Positions 9,072 to 20,310 are shown, numbered from the stretch's first letter. The stretch: 64,000 bases of DNA from Brevibacterium sp. UMB1308A (GCF_030230605.1 NZ_JASPDO010000003.1:97231-161230), one strand, 5' to 3'. The notes: generated by a model from the sequence alone, not told the origin. Translations and numbers: made by a program.

Positions 9072-9974
9072 TTAGTCACCTACTGCGTCGCGACCACGGA
9101 TCACGATCTTAGGGTCTGGCGGGTACACCACTGAGGTGTCTTTGTCTTCGTATTCGACAGAGTTGAGGAAATAGCGCATAGCGTTGAGGCGGGCACGCTT
9201 CTTGTCGTTGGACTTCACCGTAATCCACGGAGCGTGGTCCGTGTCAGTGCGCAAGAACGTCTGTTCTTTCGCTTCCGTGTAGTCATCCCAACGGCCCAGG
9301 GATTCGAGGTCCATGGGTGAGAGTTTCCACTGGCGAACAGGGTCGATCTGACGAATCGCAAAGCGTGTGCGCTGTTCGTGTTCGGTCACCGAGAACCAGA
9401 ATTTGGTCAGGTGAATACCGGACTCCACCAGCATCTTTTCAAACAGTGGAGCCTGCACCATGAACTCTTCGTACTGGCTGTCGGTACAGAAGCCCATTAC
9501 GCGCTCAACGTTGGCGCGGTTGTACCACGACCGGTCGAACATCACGATTTCGCCACGTGTGGGCAAGTGCTTGACGTAACGCTGGAAGTACCACTGACCC
9601 GATTCCTGTTCAGTGGGCTTGTTAAGTGCAACAACACGAGCTGCACGCGGGTTGAGGTGTTCGGTGAACCGCTTAATAGTTCCACCCTTACCTGCCGCGT
9701 CGCGCCCTTCGAACACCAGAACGTGACGCAGACCGTGGTCTTGGCCGTAGTACTGGAACTTCAAGAGTTCGATCTGGAGTTTGTACTTCTCCTGTTCGTA
9801 CTCGGAACGAGTCATGAGCGTGTCATACGGGTAGCCTTCGCGCCACGTTTCAACTGCGCGGCCGCCTGGATCAATGAGGTCAGGATCTGGTGTGTGCCCG
9901 TTGACCACCGTGTAGCCTTCGGTACGGAGTTTGTCGATGTATTCGCGCAGATTTTCTTTCTGATGTGGGTGCAT
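9072..9974 (-). CDS. ppk2: polyphosphate kinase 2 (PPK2 family)
   Basis: PPK2 transfers phosphate between polyphosphate and nucleoside phosphates. This 300-aa single-domain protein has Walker A GRDAAGKGG at residues 90-98 and Walker B FDRSWYNR at 146-153, followed by the lid segment DPVRQWKLSPMD. It matches the one-domain class that uses nucleoside diphosphates, but preference between ADP and GDP cannot be read from sequence. The start ATG at 9974 follows AAAGGAG with ideal spacing. It lies just downstream of the lipoprotein and glycogen genes on the same strand, so polyphosphate and glycogen enzymes are neighbours here. ppx lies 14 kb away. Confidence 0.93.
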   Translation of the reverse strand: MHPHQKENLREYIDKLRTEGYTVVNGHTPDPDLIDPGGRAVETWREGYPYDTLMTRSEYEQEKYKLQIELLKFQYYGQDHGLRHVLVFEGRDAAGKGGTIKRFTEHLNPRAARVVALNKPTEQESGQWYFQRYVKHLPTRGEIVMFDRSWYNRANVERVMGFCTDSQYEEFMVQAPLFEKMLVESGIHLTKFWFSVTEHEQRTRFAIRQIDPVRQWKLSPMDLESLGRWDDYTEAKEQTFLRTDTDHAPWITVKSNDKKRARLNAMRYFLNSVEYEDKDTSVVYPPDPKIVIRGRDAVGD

Positions 9975-10031
9975 GACTCTCCTTTGCCCTATAACTACAG
10001 CCTAGTCGATGAAGTACGCGTGTTTTGTGTG

Positions 10032-10604
10032 CTAGTGAAGGTCTGCCTTCTTAGGCGTCACGGTAAATCCATGGTCTTTGTGAGTGCACGACACTCCCCC
10101 GTCGTCCGTCACGGTGCACGTGGTGTCGTGGGCGGTGAGTTTGACGCCTGCCGGTAGTTCTTGGCCGCCTTCGGGGGCGTGTTCTGTTGCCAGGTAGGTG
10201 TACGTGGGATTGGACGTGGCTTGGAATTTCGCTGCCTTGCCGTAGTCCATCGCGACTGAGTCGGCTTTCTCTTTCTGCCCGTACGTGTTCTTGAGTTCCG
10301 GCACGTCGTCAGGGAGGTTTGAGGAGTTGCAACCCACAAAGGTTTCACCAATTGTGCACGAGTACGAACGGTCCGCGTTGCTGAAGTAGTACCCGTTTTC
10401 TGTTCCCGCAACGGTTCCGCGGTAGGCCTCTGGATCTGCTTCGTCACCGTTCGGTTCAGGGGCTGGGGGTGCTTCGGTAGCAAGCGGTTTCTTTGCAGGG
10501 TTGGGGTTCGAGGGTTGCTCGTCCCCGCCACCGCAGCCTGCGAGCGCAAGGGCCAGGCAGGCCGAGGTGGCAGCGAGTAAGGCACGGTGAGGTGTGAGTT
10601 TCAT
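10032..10604 (-). CDS. secreted lipoprotein, unknown function
   Basis: A 190-aa protein with a lipoprotein signal peptide: basic start MKLTPHR, hydrophobic core, and lipobox LAGC at about residues 21-24. A linker rich in Pro, Gly, Asn and Glu follows. The C-terminal domain has paired cysteines (YSCTIGETFVGC and TTCTVTDDGGVSC), the spacing of actinobacterial extracellular domains of the DUF6636 type, although I cannot confirm that family. It should be anchored to the outer face of the membrane. It lies 27 bp below glgX with AGGA before the ATG, so it may be co-transcribed with the glg operon. A link to glycogen metabolism is not implied by its sequence. Confidence 0.75.
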   Translation of the reverse strand: MKLTPHRALLAATSACLALALAGCGGGDEQPSNPNPAKKPLATEAPPAPEPNGDEADPEAYRGTVAGTENGYYFSNADRSYSCTIGETFVGCNSSNLPDDVPELKNTYGQKEKADSVAMDYGKAAKFQATSNPTYTYLATEHAPEGGQELPAGVKLTAHDTTCTVTDDGGVSCTHKDHGFTVTPKKADLH

Positions 10605-10630
10605 AGTCCTATTTCTTATGGGGATGTTGG

Positions 10631-12688
10631 TTATGGGGATGACAAAACAATGACGGACTGCGCTGGGGCCACGTAGTGTTCGGTGAAGTCCCCGTGAGCG
10701 TCCTCATGTGCTGAGTCTAATTCGAGGTGCCACGAAATCTGGGGAGGAAGGGCTACTTCGGTTTCATCTCCCACGTTGAGGATGAGAAAGACGCTCCCTG
10801 TCAGTTCTTCGCCAGAACGGTAGCCTGCGACTCCGCGGATCTCAACGCTTAAGGTTGTGAGCTCTGAGCTATGCCAGTCATCGTCAGTGGGTGTCTGGCC
10901 GTTGGCTTTGAACCACTGGATGTCGATCTGGCCGTCTTCGCGGGTTCCACCGTGGAGGAAGTTTCTTTGTCTCAACAGTGGGAGGCGTTTCCGCATGGCG
11001 CTTAAGCGTGAAATGAACTCGACTTCGGAACGTTGTGACCAGTCGACCCACCCGATCTCGTTGTCTTGTGCGTACGCGTTGTTGTTGCCACCTTGCGAGT
11101 TCCGCAGTTCGTCGCCAGCTAAAAGCATGGGGACACCCTGGGACACGAACAAGGTGGCGAGCATTCCGCGGATTCGGCGTTCGCGGGCCTCGTTGATGAC
11201 TGGGTCCTCAGTAGGGCCTTCTGCTCCCATGTTGTCGGAGACGTTTTCGTTGTGCCCGTCACGGTTATCCTCGCCGTTGGCTTCGTTGTGTTTGTTGTTG
11301 TAGGAAACAACGTCGTTGAGCGTGAATCCGTCGTGGGCGGTGACAAAGTTGATCGAGGAGCTAGCACTGCGGCCCGAATGGTCGAATAGGTTGGCTGAAC
11401 CCGTCAGGCACGAGCCCATATCGGTTGTTCCGAGGCTTTCGCCACGCCATGTCCGCCGGACTTTGTCACGGTAACTGTCGTTCCATTCTTTCCACGGGTA
11501 CGGGTAATGCCCCAGTTGATAGCCGTCAATACCCAGATCCCATGGTTCAGCAATGAGTTTGACTCCCGCTAGCAGAGGGTCCTGGCGGACAGTATAGAAG
11601 AACGGGGAATTAGGGGTAAAGCGGTCTTCTGTGCGCCCCAGGGTGCTGGCCAGGTCAAACCGGAAGCCGTCGATTCCGTACCTGGTGACCCAGTGGCGCA
11701 TGCTGTCCAGGACCAGCCGGATCACCATGTCGGAGTCGGGGTTCAATGAATTTCCGGTTCCCGTGACGTCCACATAGTGACGGCCCCCGTCCGTGAGTTG
11801 GTAGTACCCCGGGTTGTTCAGACCTCGGTAGCTCAAGGTGGGGCCCATTTCACTTCCCTCGCCTGTGTGGTTGAAAACGATGTCTAAGATGACTTCGATT
11901 CCAGCTTCGTGAAGGGTGTGAACAGCATGCCGGATCTCGGTGTCTGCATCACGGTACGCATAACGGGGTTCGGGGGCTTGCCACGCAATAGGTTGGTATC
12001 CCCAGTAGTTGCTTTTGTCGTGACGCACTAAGAATTCGTCGTCAATGAACGCTTGAATGGGCAGTAGTTCCAGGGCTGTGACGCCCAGTTTCTTCAAGTG
12101 CTCCACAACCACAGGGTGAGCCAGAGCGGCATACGTCCCTCGGATGTCTTCAGGAATATCCGGGTGTTGTTGTGTCAGTCCTTTTACGTGCGCTTCGTAG
12201 ATGACCGTGTCACACCACGGGTGAATGGGCCGGTTCAGAGAAGGGTCGGGACCTTGAGCCGAGCCCTGAACGATCGCTTTGGGCACGACAGGTGCGGAGT
12301 CACGGTCGTCTTGCACCATGTCATCCCCTGGTCCCACCGCATATGCATTCATGAGGCCGTCCCACGACACAGGCCCGGTCAACGCTTGTGCATACGGGTC
12401 AATCAGTAGTTTGGCCGGGTTGAAGCGCAGCCCGTTTTCCGGTTGGTGCGGTCCAGTAGCACGTAGCCCGTAGCGCGTACCTTGCGTGATGCCCTCAACG
12501 TGGGCGTACCACACACCACCGTCACGATACGGAACAGGAATACGCTGTTCTTCTGCGTCGGTGAACACGCACAGTTCCACCAAGGTGGCATCCGGGGCCC
12601 ACACAGCGACATTCGCGCCAGTCTCCGTGAGCGTTACTCCCATGGGCCACGACTTGCCAACGCTCACTCGGGAATGCTGTTCAGTCAC
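10631..12688 (-). CDS. glgX: glycogen debranching enzyme GlgX
   Basis: GlgX hydrolyses alpha-1,6 branches of phosphorylase-limited glycogen. At 685 aa it has an N-terminal CBM48 domain (GANVAVWAPDATLVELCVF) and a GH13 barrel. The nucleophile is in DGFRFDLAS, the acid in LIAEPWDLG, and the third catalytic Asp in FVTAHDGFTLNDVVSYN. That loop, continuing to KHNEANGEDNRDG, is diagnostic of the isoamylase/GlgX subfamily. The ATG overlaps the glgA stop by 4 bp (ATGA), implying translational coupling. It is the last of five glycogen genes in one transcription direction. Confidence 0.95.
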   Translation of the reverse strand: MTEQHSRVSVGKSWPMGVTLTETGANVAVWAPDATLVELCVFTDAEEQRIPVPYRDGGVWYAHVEGITQGTRYGLRATGPHQPENGLRFNPAKLLIDPYAQALTGPVSWDGLMNAYAVGPGDDMVQDDRDSAPVVPKAIVQGSAQGPDPSLNRPIHPWCDTVIYEAHVKGLTQQHPDIPEDIRGTYAALAHPVVVEHLKKLGVTALELLPIQAFIDDEFLVRHDKSNYWGYQPIAWQAPEPRYAYRDADTEIRHAVHTLHEAGIEVILDIVFNHTGEGSEMGPTLSYRGLNNPGYYQLTDGGRHYVDVTGTGNSLNPDSDMVIRLVLDSMRHWVTRYGIDGFRFDLASTLGRTEDRFTPNSPFFYTVRQDPLLAGVKLIAEPWDLGIDGYQLGHYPYPWKEWNDSYRDKVRRTWRGESLGTTDMGSCLTGSANLFDHSGRSASSSINFVTAHDGFTLNDVVSYNNKHNEANGEDNRDGHNENVSDNMGAEGPTEDPVINEARERRIRGMLATLFVSQGVPMLLAGDELRNSQGGNNNAYAQDNEIGWVDWSQRSEVEFISRLSAMRKRLPLLRQRNFLHGGTREDGQIDIQWFKANGQTPTDDDWHSSELTTLSVEIRGVAGYRSGEELTGSVFLILNVGDETEVALPPQISWHLELDSAHEDAHGDFTEHYVAPAQSVIVLSSP

Positions 12689-14127
12689 GCGGTAAGCCCT
12701 TCAAACAGCTCTGCGTACACGCGCGCAGAGGACTCCCAGCCCACCGGCGTGCGCATTCCCTTGCGCAGAATCGACCGCCACACTTTCTTCTGAGCGAACA
12801 GTTCTGTCGAGTATGCAAGTGCTTCGGAAAGCCCGTGCGTGCTGATGTCAGAGAAGGTGATTCCGGTGGCGGTTTTGTTCTCAATGTTTTCCGCCGAGGC
12901 GTGGGTCACCGAATCCTTCAGTCCCCCAGTTGCTGCCACAATGGGGACGGCTCCGTACCGGAGCCCATACATTTGAGTGAGTCCGCACGGTTCGAACCGG
13001 GATGGCACCAGGACAGAGTCACCACCGGCATACATGCGGTGACTCAACGGTTCGTCATACCCAATTCGCACACCAACAGAACCCGGGAACCTGCGAGCCA
13101 AGTCGTGTAACGCGCTCTCATAACCGGGATCTCCGGATCCCAGTACAGCCAGGGAACCACCTCGGGCAACATAGTCAGGAACCGCGTCAATCAACATGTC
13201 GATTCCCTTTTGGTGCGCCAACCGGGTCACCACCACGGCCAGCGGGCCCTGTGGTTTAGCCAGGCCGAACTCAGCGACCAACGCTTTACGGTTCTTCTTC
13301 TTGCCTTCCTGGCTGGACGCGGAATACGGAACAACGTGCGGGTCGTTTTCTGGGTCCCACACGCGAAGATCAATTCCGTTGAGAATCCCGAACATTTCAC
13401 CGCGATCGGCGCGCATCCTAATGACACCGTCGAGGCCAAACCCCCACTCAGGTGACGCGATCTGCTGAGCGTATGACGGGCTCACCGTGTTCACGGCTGA
13501 CGCGTGCACCATGCCAGCTTTTAACGCGCTCACTGTTCCGTGATATTCCAGAGCATCCGGGTGGTAGTCCCATGTAGGCAGGTTGACACGGTCCAACTGG
13601 TCCGGGCCAAAAATGCCCTGAAACGCGATATTGTGCAAAGTCATCACGCTGGGCACCGGTGTCCCAGCGTATTTCAGGTAGGACGGCACCAAGCCGGCTT
13701 GCCAGTCGTGGGCGTGAACGACCTCGGGCACCCACCCATCCGTGGTACCTTCCACGGCCAGTCGGGAACCTACCCAGGACAGGGCTGCGAACCGCATGTG
13801 ATTGTCCGGGTAGTCGTGCCCGTCGACGTTGTAGGGCCCGCCTTCGCGGTCGAAGAAGTGCGGGGCGTCCAACAGCAGGTATTCCACGTCGTTGGATGTA
13901 CCCAACAGCACGCGGGCGGGACCGCCGAACAGGTCATCGGTTTCCCACTGAACACTGGTGCTTTCCAGCCGGTCAGTAAGCCCCGGGTACGCCGGCATCA
14001 GGACGCGACTCTCCCACCCCAGCGGGAGAAGAGCGGAAGGCAGGGCGCCAACAACGTCGGCCAAACCTCCCGTTTTGACTAGTGGAGCCGACTCACTTGC
14101 CACCGACAGAACACGACGAGCCATCAC
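12685..14127 (-). CDS. glgA: glycogen synthase, GT5 type
   Basis: GlgA transfers glucose from ADP-glucose to the non-reducing end of glycogen. The 480-aa length and motifs [13 protein letters not shown] (ADP-glucose binding, residues ~17-29), [22 protein letters not shown], and [17 protein letters not shown] place it in the E. coli-like GT5 family. Actinobacterial genomes more commonly carry the shorter GT4 enzyme of about 390 aa. The ATG at 14127 overlaps the glgC stop by 4 bp; a second ATG at 14124 follows directly. Base composition looks like that of its neighbours. Confidence 0.95.
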   Translation of the reverse strand: MMARRVLSVASESAPLVKTGGLADVVGALPSALLPLGWESRVLMPAYPGLTDRLESTSVQWETDDLFGGPARVLLGTSNDVEYLLLDAPHFFDREGGPYNVDGHDYPDNHMRFAALSWVGSRLAVEGTTDGWVPEVVHAHDWQAGLVPSYLKYAGTPVPSVMTLHNIAFQGIFGPDQLDRVNLPTWDYHPDALEYHGTVSALKAGMVHASAVNTVSPSYAQQIASPEWGFGLDGVIRMRADRGEMFGILNGIDLRVWDPENDPHVVPYSASSQEGKKKNRKALVAEFGLAKPQGPLAVVVTRLAHQKGIDMLIDAVPDYVARGGSLAVLGSGDPGYESALHDLARRFPGSVGVRIGYDEPLSHRMYAGGDSVLVPSRFEPCGLTQMYGLRYGAVPIVAATGGLKDSVTHASAENIENKTATGITFSDISTHGLSEALAYSTELFAQKKVWRSILRKGMRTPVGWESSARVYAELFEGLTA

Positions 14128-15422
14128 AACCCCAGTTCGGCTGCGCGCCGGTCCAGCATGGGCTGGGTGATGAGAACGACGCCATTGTCCGTGCGCCTAA
14201 ACCAGCGAGCGTCTTCCTCTGGGTCCTGCCCCACAACCAGGCCTTCGGGTATGACCACGCGGGAGTCCAGGACGCAATCTGTCAGCTGTGCAGAGCGGTG
14301 GATCTGGACGCGAGGCAAGGCGACGACACGTTCAAGAGAGGAATACGAGTGGACACGGGAACCTGTGAACAGCAGGGAGTGGCGCACGTCTGAACCAGAA
14401 ATAATGCAGTCACCGGAAATGAGTGACTGGATGGCCTGCCCGCGCCTGCCTTCGTCGTCGTGGATGAACTTGGCAGGTGGGGTCAGCTCCGAATACGTCC
14501 AAATGGGCCACGAGTTGTCATACATGTCCAAGGCCGGAATGAAATCCGTGAGGTCGATGTTCGTCTGCCAGAACGAATCGATGGTCCCAACGTCGCGCCA
14601 GTACGGTTCGGTTTCTAGGCCAGACATCACGCACGATTCACTGAACTTGTGAGCGTGCGCGTACCCGTTTTGCACGATGTGTGGGATCAAGTCGTGGCCA
14701 AAGTCGTGGCTGGAGTCCACGTTGTCTGCGTCTTCGAGGAGGAGCTCACGTAGGAACGCCCACTTGAAAACGTAGATTCCCATGCTGGCGAGTGCGAGGT
14801 TCGGGTCGTCTGGCATTCCGGGCGGGTCCGCTGGCTTTTCGAGGAAGTCGACGATGCGGCCGGTTTCATCGGTGTGCATGACGCCAAACGCACTGGCTTC
14901 TTCACGTGGCACGGTCAAGCACCCGACCGTGACATCTGCGCCGGTTTCAACGTGCTGGCGCAACATGATTTCGTAGTCCATCTTGTACACGTGGTCGCCG
15001 GCGAGGACGATGATGTACTCGACGTTGTAATCGTCCACAATGTCGATGTTCTGCGTCACCGCATCCGCAGTTCCCATGTACCACTTGGTTTCAGCCACGC
15101 GTTGGCTGGCCGGCAGGATGTCCAAGTATTCGTTACGTTCCGCGCGGAAGAAACCCCACCCGCGTTGCAGGTGTCGGATCAGCGAGTGTGCCTTGTACTG
15201 CGTGGCCACCGCGATCTTCCGGATTCCAGAGTTCACCGCGTTGGACAGTGGGAAGTCAATAATGCGTGATTTACCCCCAAAGTGCACGGCCGGTTTTGCA
15301 CGTCGGTCGGTGAGTTCCTGCAGGCGTGACCCACGTCCACCGGCCAAAACAAAGGCCATCGCCTGACTGGTCAAACGGGGGGCTGCCCCACGCGAGTTTC
15401 CGATAACGCTGGTTGGGCTCAT
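14124..15422 (-). CDS. glgC: glucose-1-phosphate adenylyltransferase
   Basis: GlgC makes ADP-glucose from glucose-1-phosphate and ATP, the committed and usually allosterically controlled step of glycogen synthesis. The 432-aa protein has [21 protein letters not shown], beginning near residue 24, then [14 protein letters not shown], and [10 protein letters not shown] as the substrate-binding loop. A C-terminal left-handed beta-helix follows. I place the start at ATG 15422, which overlaps the glgB stop as ATGA. A 25-residue upstream extension lies wholly inside glgB and lacks a ribosome site. Confidence 0.95.
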   Translation of the reverse strand: MSPTSVIGNSRGAAPRLTSQAMAFVLAGGRGSRLQELTDRRAKPAVHFGGKSRIIDFPLSNAVNSGIRKIAVATQYKAHSLIRHLQRGWGFFRAERNEYLDILPASQRVAETKWYMGTADAVTQNIDIVDDYNVEYIIVLAGDHVYKMDYEIMLRQHVETGADVTVGCLTVPREEASAFGVMHTDETGRIVDFLEKPADPPGMPDDPNLALASMGIYVFKWAFLRELLLEDADNVDSSHDFGHDLIPHIVQNGYAHAHKFSESCVMSGLETEPYWRDVGTIDSFWQTNIDLTDFIPALDMYDNSWPIWTYSELTPPAKFIHDDEGRRGQAIQSLISGDCIISGSDVRHSLLFTGSRVHSYSSLERVVALPRVQIHRSAQLTDCVLDSRVVIPEGLVVGQDPEEDARWFRRTDNGVVLITQPMLDRRAAELGL

Positions 15423-17632
15423 GATTGATCCTCGACAAAGTAGATCGCGGTTAAAGGTGGCAGGGTGAGTAGAGCGGACTGGGCTTCTGTTCCACACGGC
15501 ACGGGTTCAGTGTCAATTGCCCCGCAATTGCCACGGTTCGCCCCGCCGTAGTGTGACGAGTCGGTGTTGAGAGCTTCGTGCCAGCGACCAGGCACGGGGA
15601 ACGCGATCCGGTAGTTGGTGCGTTCAACAGGGGTGCAGTTGAGCACCACTACAACATGTGGGTCTCCCGGGTTACCGCGGCGCATCCAGGCGATGACTTG
15701 GTCATCCACGGCTTCTAACAGGAGCCATTGGAAGCCGCGTGGATCCGTGTCGAGGGCGTGCATCGCAGGCTGGTCGCGGTAAAACAGGTTCAGATCACGG
15801 ACTACGTTCTGTACGCCCGCGTGGCCGGGGTCATCCAAGGTGTCCCAGTCCAAGCTGGCTGCGTGGTTCCATTCGTGGTGCTGCCCAAACTCTTGGCCCA
15901 TGAACAGCAGCTTCTTACCTGGGAACGCCCACATGTACGCGTAAAACAGTTTCAGGTTGCCCAGTTTGTCCTCATGGGATCCGGGCATGCGTTGGTACAT
16001 GGACCCTTTTCCGTGAACCACTTCGTCATGGCTGATGGGCAGCACGTAGTTTTCCGAGTACGCATACGTCATCCCGAACGTGAGCTGGTTCTGGTGGTAC
16101 TTGCGATACACGGGGTCCTTTGCGAAGTACTCCAAGGAGTCATTCATCCAACCCAGATTCCACTTGTACCCGAATCCCAGGCCACCAGCGTGAACCGGCT
16201 TCGTCACACCGGGAAACGCAGTGGATTCTTCGGCTACGATCGCAACCGAATCGTCCGCACCGTACGCGGCGGTGTTGGTCCGCTGAAGGAAATTGATGGC
16301 CTCGTAATTTTCGCGTCCGCCGTCGCGGTTAGGCACCCACTCGTTATCCTTGCGCGAATAGTCCAGGTAGATCATCGACGCGACGGCGTCGACGCGTAAA
16401 CCGTCCAAGTGGTACTCGCTGAGCCAATACAAGGCATTGGACACCAGATAACTCAAAACTTCTGGACGGCCATAGTTAAAGATGAGCGTGTTCCAGTCAG
16501 GGTGGAAGCCCTGACGTGGATCAGCGTGTTCATACAAGGCCGTGCCGTCGAAGTTGCCCAAGCCGTGCGAATCGGTTGGGAAATGCCCCGGCACCCAGTC
16601 AGCGATCACGCCCAAACCGCGCGCGTGTGCCGCGTCAACAAACGCCTGGAACTCTTCCGGAGTGCCGTAGCGGATGGTTGGCGCATACAACCCAATAGGC
16701 TGATACCCCCACGAACCGTCAAACGGATGCTCACTTACCGGCATGATCTCGATGTGGGTGAATCCCATGTGGTGGGCGTAATCGACCAGTTCGTCTGCGA
16801 GTTCACGGTAGGACATGAAGCGTTCGCCGTGTTCGTTGCTCACGCGCTTCCATGAGCCTAAGTGGACTTCGTAAATGCTCACCGGCGCCGAGGTGGCAAA
16901 GGCTTCCCCACGGACCTCCAGCCAGTCGCTGTCAGTCCAGGTGTGGGCGTCGATGTCGCGCACCACCGAGGCGGTGTGCGGCGCGTGCTCACTACCAAAC
17001 CCAACAGGGTCGGCCTTCAGAGGAAGTTGCCCGTTTTCGCCAAGAATGGAGTACTTGTACGTCTCCCCCGCCCCCAGACCAGGGATGAATAACTCCCAGA
17101 CTCCTGTGGCACCTCGGGAGCGCATGGGGTGGGCCGTGTGGTCCCAGCTGTTGAAGTGACCGACGACGGACACACGTTTAGCGTTTGGTGCCCACACGGC
17201 AAAGTGGACGCCGGGGACTTCTTCGTGCGTGATGAGGTGAGCACCCAGGGCGCGCCATAGCTGGTGGTGGGTGCCCTCGCTCAAGAGGTATTCGTCGATT
17301 TCGCCTAAAACCGGGCTGAAGCGGTACGGGTCGTGACGTTCCTCAACGTGACCGCCGGGCCGCTGGATGCGCAAGCGATAGTAGGGCACATAAGGCCCGT
17401 GGAACACCGTAGGTGCGGACACGTACGGTTTGAGTTCGTGGGACTCTGCGTCGTTGACTGCCCACACGCGTTCCGCGCCAGGAATATGAGCCACGATTGT
17501 CGACTGGTCTGCGCTGGGTCCCAGAACCGAAAAAGGGTCCCAATGCCGGCCATCAACGACAGCCTGGATTTCAGCGGGCGCGGGACCGACCTCGGTCACA
17601 CCGTCCGAATCTGAGGTGATATCCCTGGCCAC
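15419..17632 (-). CDS. glgB: 1,4-alpha-glucan branching enzyme
   Basis: GlgB cuts alpha-1,4 chains and rejoins them in alpha-1,6 linkage. The 737-aa length fits the long form with two N-terminal CBM48 domains ([11 protein letters not shown] and then [20 protein letters not shown]). The GH13 nucleophile is in [18 protein letters not shown], the acid in [11 protein letters not shown], and the third Asp in [15 protein letters not shown]. The GTG at 17632 follows GAGGAG at proper spacing. A 127-bp gap separates it from glgP, so glgBCAX could also have its own promoter. Confidence 0.96.
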   Translation of the reverse strand: MARDITSDSDGVTEVGPAPAEIQAVVDGRHWDPFSVLGPSADQSTIVAHIPGAERVWAVNDAESHELKPYVSAPTVFHGPYVPYYRLRIQRPGGHVEERHDPYRFSPVLGEIDEYLLSEGTHHQLWRALGAHLITHEEVPGVHFAVWAPNAKRVSVVGHFNSWDHTAHPMRSRGATGVWELFIPGLGAGETYKYSILGENGQLPLKADPVGFGSEHAPHTASVVRDIDAHTWTDSDWLEVRGEAFATSAPVSIYEVHLGSWKRVSNEHGERFMSYRELADELVDYAHHMGFTHIEIMPVSEHPFDGSWGYQPIGLYAPTIRYGTPEEFQAFVDAAHARGLGVIADWVPGHFPTDSHGLGNFDGTALYEHADPRQGFHPDWNTLIFNYGRPEVLSYLVSNALYWLSEYHLDGLRVDAVASMIYLDYSRKDNEWVPNRDGGRENYEAINFLQRTNTAAYGADDSVAIVAEESTAFPGVTKPVHAGGLGFGYKWNLGWMNDSLEYFAKDPVYRKYHQNQLTFGMTYAYSENYVLPISHDEVVHGKGSMYQRMPGSHEDKLGNLKLFYAYMWAFPGKKLLFMGQEFGQHHEWNHAASLDWDTLDDPGHAGVQNVVRDLNLFYRDQPAMHALDTDPRGFQWLLLEAVDDQVIAWMRRGNPGDPHVVVVLNCTPVERTNYRIAFPVPGRWHEALNTDSSHYGGANRGNCGAIDTEPVPCGTEAQSALLTLPPLTAIYFVEDQS

Positions 17633-17759
17633 GTTTACTCCTCGTCGCTCGCCCTTAAATCATTCAATCACAGCAGGTGACGTGGCAGACCGAAAGTTCG
17701 ATGAGTTCAGGCAAAGTTCACTCGAGGTTACAGCGTTACAGAATGACAGCCTCGCAGCC

Positions 17760-20198
17760 TCACAGCGCCGAATCGATGTTCCAGATTTTGGCCATGTATT
17801 CGCGTACTGAACGGTCCGAACTGAAGTACCCCATGTTCGCAATGTTGAGCACGCTTGCGCGTTGCCAGGCCCGGGTATCCTGGTACGCCTCGTCAACACG
17901 GGTTTGGGCCTCGTCGTAGGAGTCGAAGTCGCTGGCTACCAGGAACCAGTCGGAGTTCCACATGTTGTCGACCAGGCTGCCGTAGCGGTGCGGTTCGTCC
18001 GGGCTGAAGGTGCCTTCTGCAACGGCTTGGAGAATGTCGCGCATAGGTTGGCTGGCTTCGATGGCTGCACGGCTGTGGCCCGGCTCTTCCCTGCGTTGGG
18101 CGACTTCTTCAGTGGTCATGCCAAACAGGAAGAAGTTTTCAGCCCCCACCTTTTCGCGGATTTCGACATTGGCGCCATCCAGGGTTCCGATAGTGAGGGC
18201 CCCGTTGAGCGCGAACTTCATGTTTCCGGTTCCGGAGGCTTCCATGCCTGCAGTCGAAATCTGTTCGGACAGGTCGGCGGCCGGGATGAGTTTTTCGGCC
18301 ATGGACACGTTGTAGTTCGGTGGGAACACCACTTGGAGGAGGTCCTTGGTGTCTGGGTCGTTGTTGACCACTGCCGCGACGTCGTTGATCAGGCGGATGA
18401 TGTCCTTTGCCATGACGTAGCTCTGTGCAGCTTTCCCACCGAACAGTTTGACGCGTGGCACCCACCCTGTAGACGGGTCGCGCTTGATGCGTTGCCAGCG
18501 GGCAATAGTCCAGAAGATGTTGAGCAACTGGCGCTTGTATTCGTGGATGCGCTTGACCTGCACGTCAAAGAGCCCGGTGACGGGAATGTCGATGTCGTGG
18601 TGGTGGTTGAGCCAGTCTGCTAGGCGGTTTTTGGCCGCGTGTTTGGTTTCGCCGAATGCGGTGAGGAAGTCGTCGTTGTCTGCGTACTCGGCGAGTTGAG
18701 TGAGCCGGTCGAGGTCGGTTTCCCACCCTTCTCCAATGGCTTCCGTGATGAGCGCGGCAAGGTCTGGGTTGGCAAGTTTGAGCCACCGCCGAGGTGTCAC
18801 CCCGTTGGTGACGTTGAGGATCCTTTCGGGGTGGCGGCTGTTGAAGTCAGGGAAGAGGTCACTGCGGATGAGGTCAGTGTGGAGGGCGGATACTCCGTTG
18901 ACGCGGTGGCTCGTGAGGAAGGCGAGGCTGCCCATGTTCACGTGGCCGTTGTCAATGATGGCGTTGGCCGGTTCAAGTGGGCCGTGCAACTCGATTTCGC
19001 GGTGTTGAATCTTTTCAATGAGGTCCATGTGGCGTGGGAGGACGTGGCGCATGAGGTCAACCGACCAGCGCTCCAGCGCTTCTGGGAGGAGCGTGTGGTT
19101 GGTGTAGCCCAGCACTTGTGTTGCGATATCTGCTGCGGTTTCGAATTCGAATCCGTGATCGTCAATGAGCAGACGGACGAGTTCTGGGCCTGCGATCGCC
19201 GGGTGGGTGTCGTTCATCTGGATCGCTGCGAAGTGAGGGAGTTTACGCAGGTCGTCGTGGGTGGCGAGGAAGCGGCGAAGAATGTCCTGCACGGAGGCCG
19301 AGGTGAGGAAATACTCCTGGCGTAGGCGCAGTTCCTTACCGGTGTCCGTGGTGTCGTTGGGGTAGAGAACTCGGGACAGGCTGCGTGCGAGTGCTTCGGC
19401 GAATGATGCGCGGGCCAGGTGTCCGGCGTTGAACTGGTTGAGGTCGAAGTACTTGGCGCTGGGTTTGGCAGCCCACAGGCGAAGGGTGTTGGCCCAGTTG
19501 CCTCCGTAGCCCACGATTGGGGTGTCGTGGGATTCTGCGACGACGTGTTGTTCGGGCACCCAGATGGTTGTGCCGTTGTCTTCTTCCAGGTGTCCGCCAA
19601 AGAGCACGCGGTAGGCGGCTTCGGGGCGGGTGAAGTTCCAGGGGCTGTCGTTGGCTTGCCAGTCTTCTGGTGTTTCGATTTGGACCCCGTGATCGAAGCC
19701 TTGTTTGAACAGGCCGTGTTCGTAGCGGATGCCGTATCCATATGCGGGGCATGCCAGGGTGGCGGTGGATTCGAGGTAGCAGGCGGCCAGGCGGCCCAGT
19801 CCCCCGTTACCCAGGGCGGGATCGGGTTCGTCTTCTGCGATGTCGTGGAAGTCGAGGCCCAGGCTTGTCAATGCTTCGTTGACGATGCTGAAAATGCCCA
19901 GGTTGATGGCGGTGTCTTCCAGGAGACGTCCGGTGAGGAACTCCATGGACAGGTAGTACACGCGTTTGTGGTCGGTGTCCCATGTGGTGCGGGTTGCGCG
20001 GAACCATGGGCTGATTGCGCGGTCACGCACTGCGTAGGACAGGGCGATTCGCCAGTCGAACTTTGAAGCGTGGGCTGGGTCTGAACCTACTGAGTACTGA
20101 AGGTGGTGAAGCAATGAGGAGCGGAAACCTTCAGCGGTGATTTCTGGAAGCTCCAGTGCATCGGTGTCGACGTTGTGAACTTTGAGCCGTTCAGACAT
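17760..20198 (-). CDS. glgP: glycogen/starch phosphorylase
   Basis: GlgP releases glucose-1-phosphate from alpha-1,4 chain ends using pyridoxal phosphate. The 812-aa length is typical of the GT35 E. coli-like family. The cofactor lysine is in EASGTGNMKFALNGALTIGT, and the N-terminal RVYYLSMEFLTGRLLEDT and NGGLGRLAACYLES blocks are intact. The ATG at 20198 is preferred because AGGGGA lies just upstream; a 16-residue extension is possible. It is the first gene of the glycogen cluster. The 400 bp upstream is non-coding and full of inverted repeats, which may include control sites. Confidence 0.95.
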   Translation of the reverse strand: MSERLKVHNVDTDALELPEITAEGFRSSLLHHLQYSVGSDPAHASKFDWRIALSYAVRDRAISPWFRATRTTWDTDHKRVYYLSMEFLTGRLLEDTAINLGIFSIVNEALTSLGLDFHDIAEDEPDPALGNGGLGRLAACYLESTATLACPAYGYGIRYEHGLFKQGFDHGVQIETPEDWQANDSPWNFTRPEAAYRVLFGGHLEEDNGTTIWVPEQHVVAESHDTPIVGYGGNWANTLRLWAAKPSAKYFDLNQFNAGHLARASFAEALARSLSRVLYPNDTTDTGKELRLRQEYFLTSASVQDILRRFLATHDDLRKLPHFAAIQMNDTHPAIAGPELVRLLIDDHGFEFETAADIATQVLGYTNHTLLPEALERWSVDLMRHVLPRHMDLIEKIQHREIELHGPLEPANAIIDNGHVNMGSLAFLTSHRVNGVSALHTDLIRSDLFPDFNSRHPERILNVTNGVTPRRWLKLANPDLAALITEAIGEGWETDLDRLTQLAEYADNDDFLTAFGETKHAAKNRLADWLNHHHDIDIPVTGLFDVQVKRIHEYKRQLLNIFWTIARWQRIKRDPSTGWVPRVKLFGGKAAQSYVMAKDIIRLINDVAAVVNNDPDTKDLLQVVFPPNYNVSMAEKLIPAADLSEQISTAGMEASGTGNMKFALNGALTIGTLDGANVEIREKVGAENFFLFGMTTEEVAQRREEPGHSRAAIEASQPMRDILQAVAEGTFSPDEPHRYGSLVDNMWNSDWFLVASDFDSYDEAQTRVDEAYQDTRAWQRASVLNIANMGYFSSDRSVREYMAKIWNIDSAL

Positions 20199-20310
20199 GG
20201 GTCCCCTGACAGTAAAACCACGGTTGTTGGCGCGCGTTTTGCGCACGCGTTCTCATCGTAAATGACGTGGTGAGCGAAAAGCGCGTTAGCCACCGACCGT
20301 TCACACGGGG

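Noticed and set aside
18639..20066. Plus-strand open frames opposite glgP
   Set aside because: GlgP is certain by motif, and these frames have no homology I recognise; they follow from third-position G+C bias.
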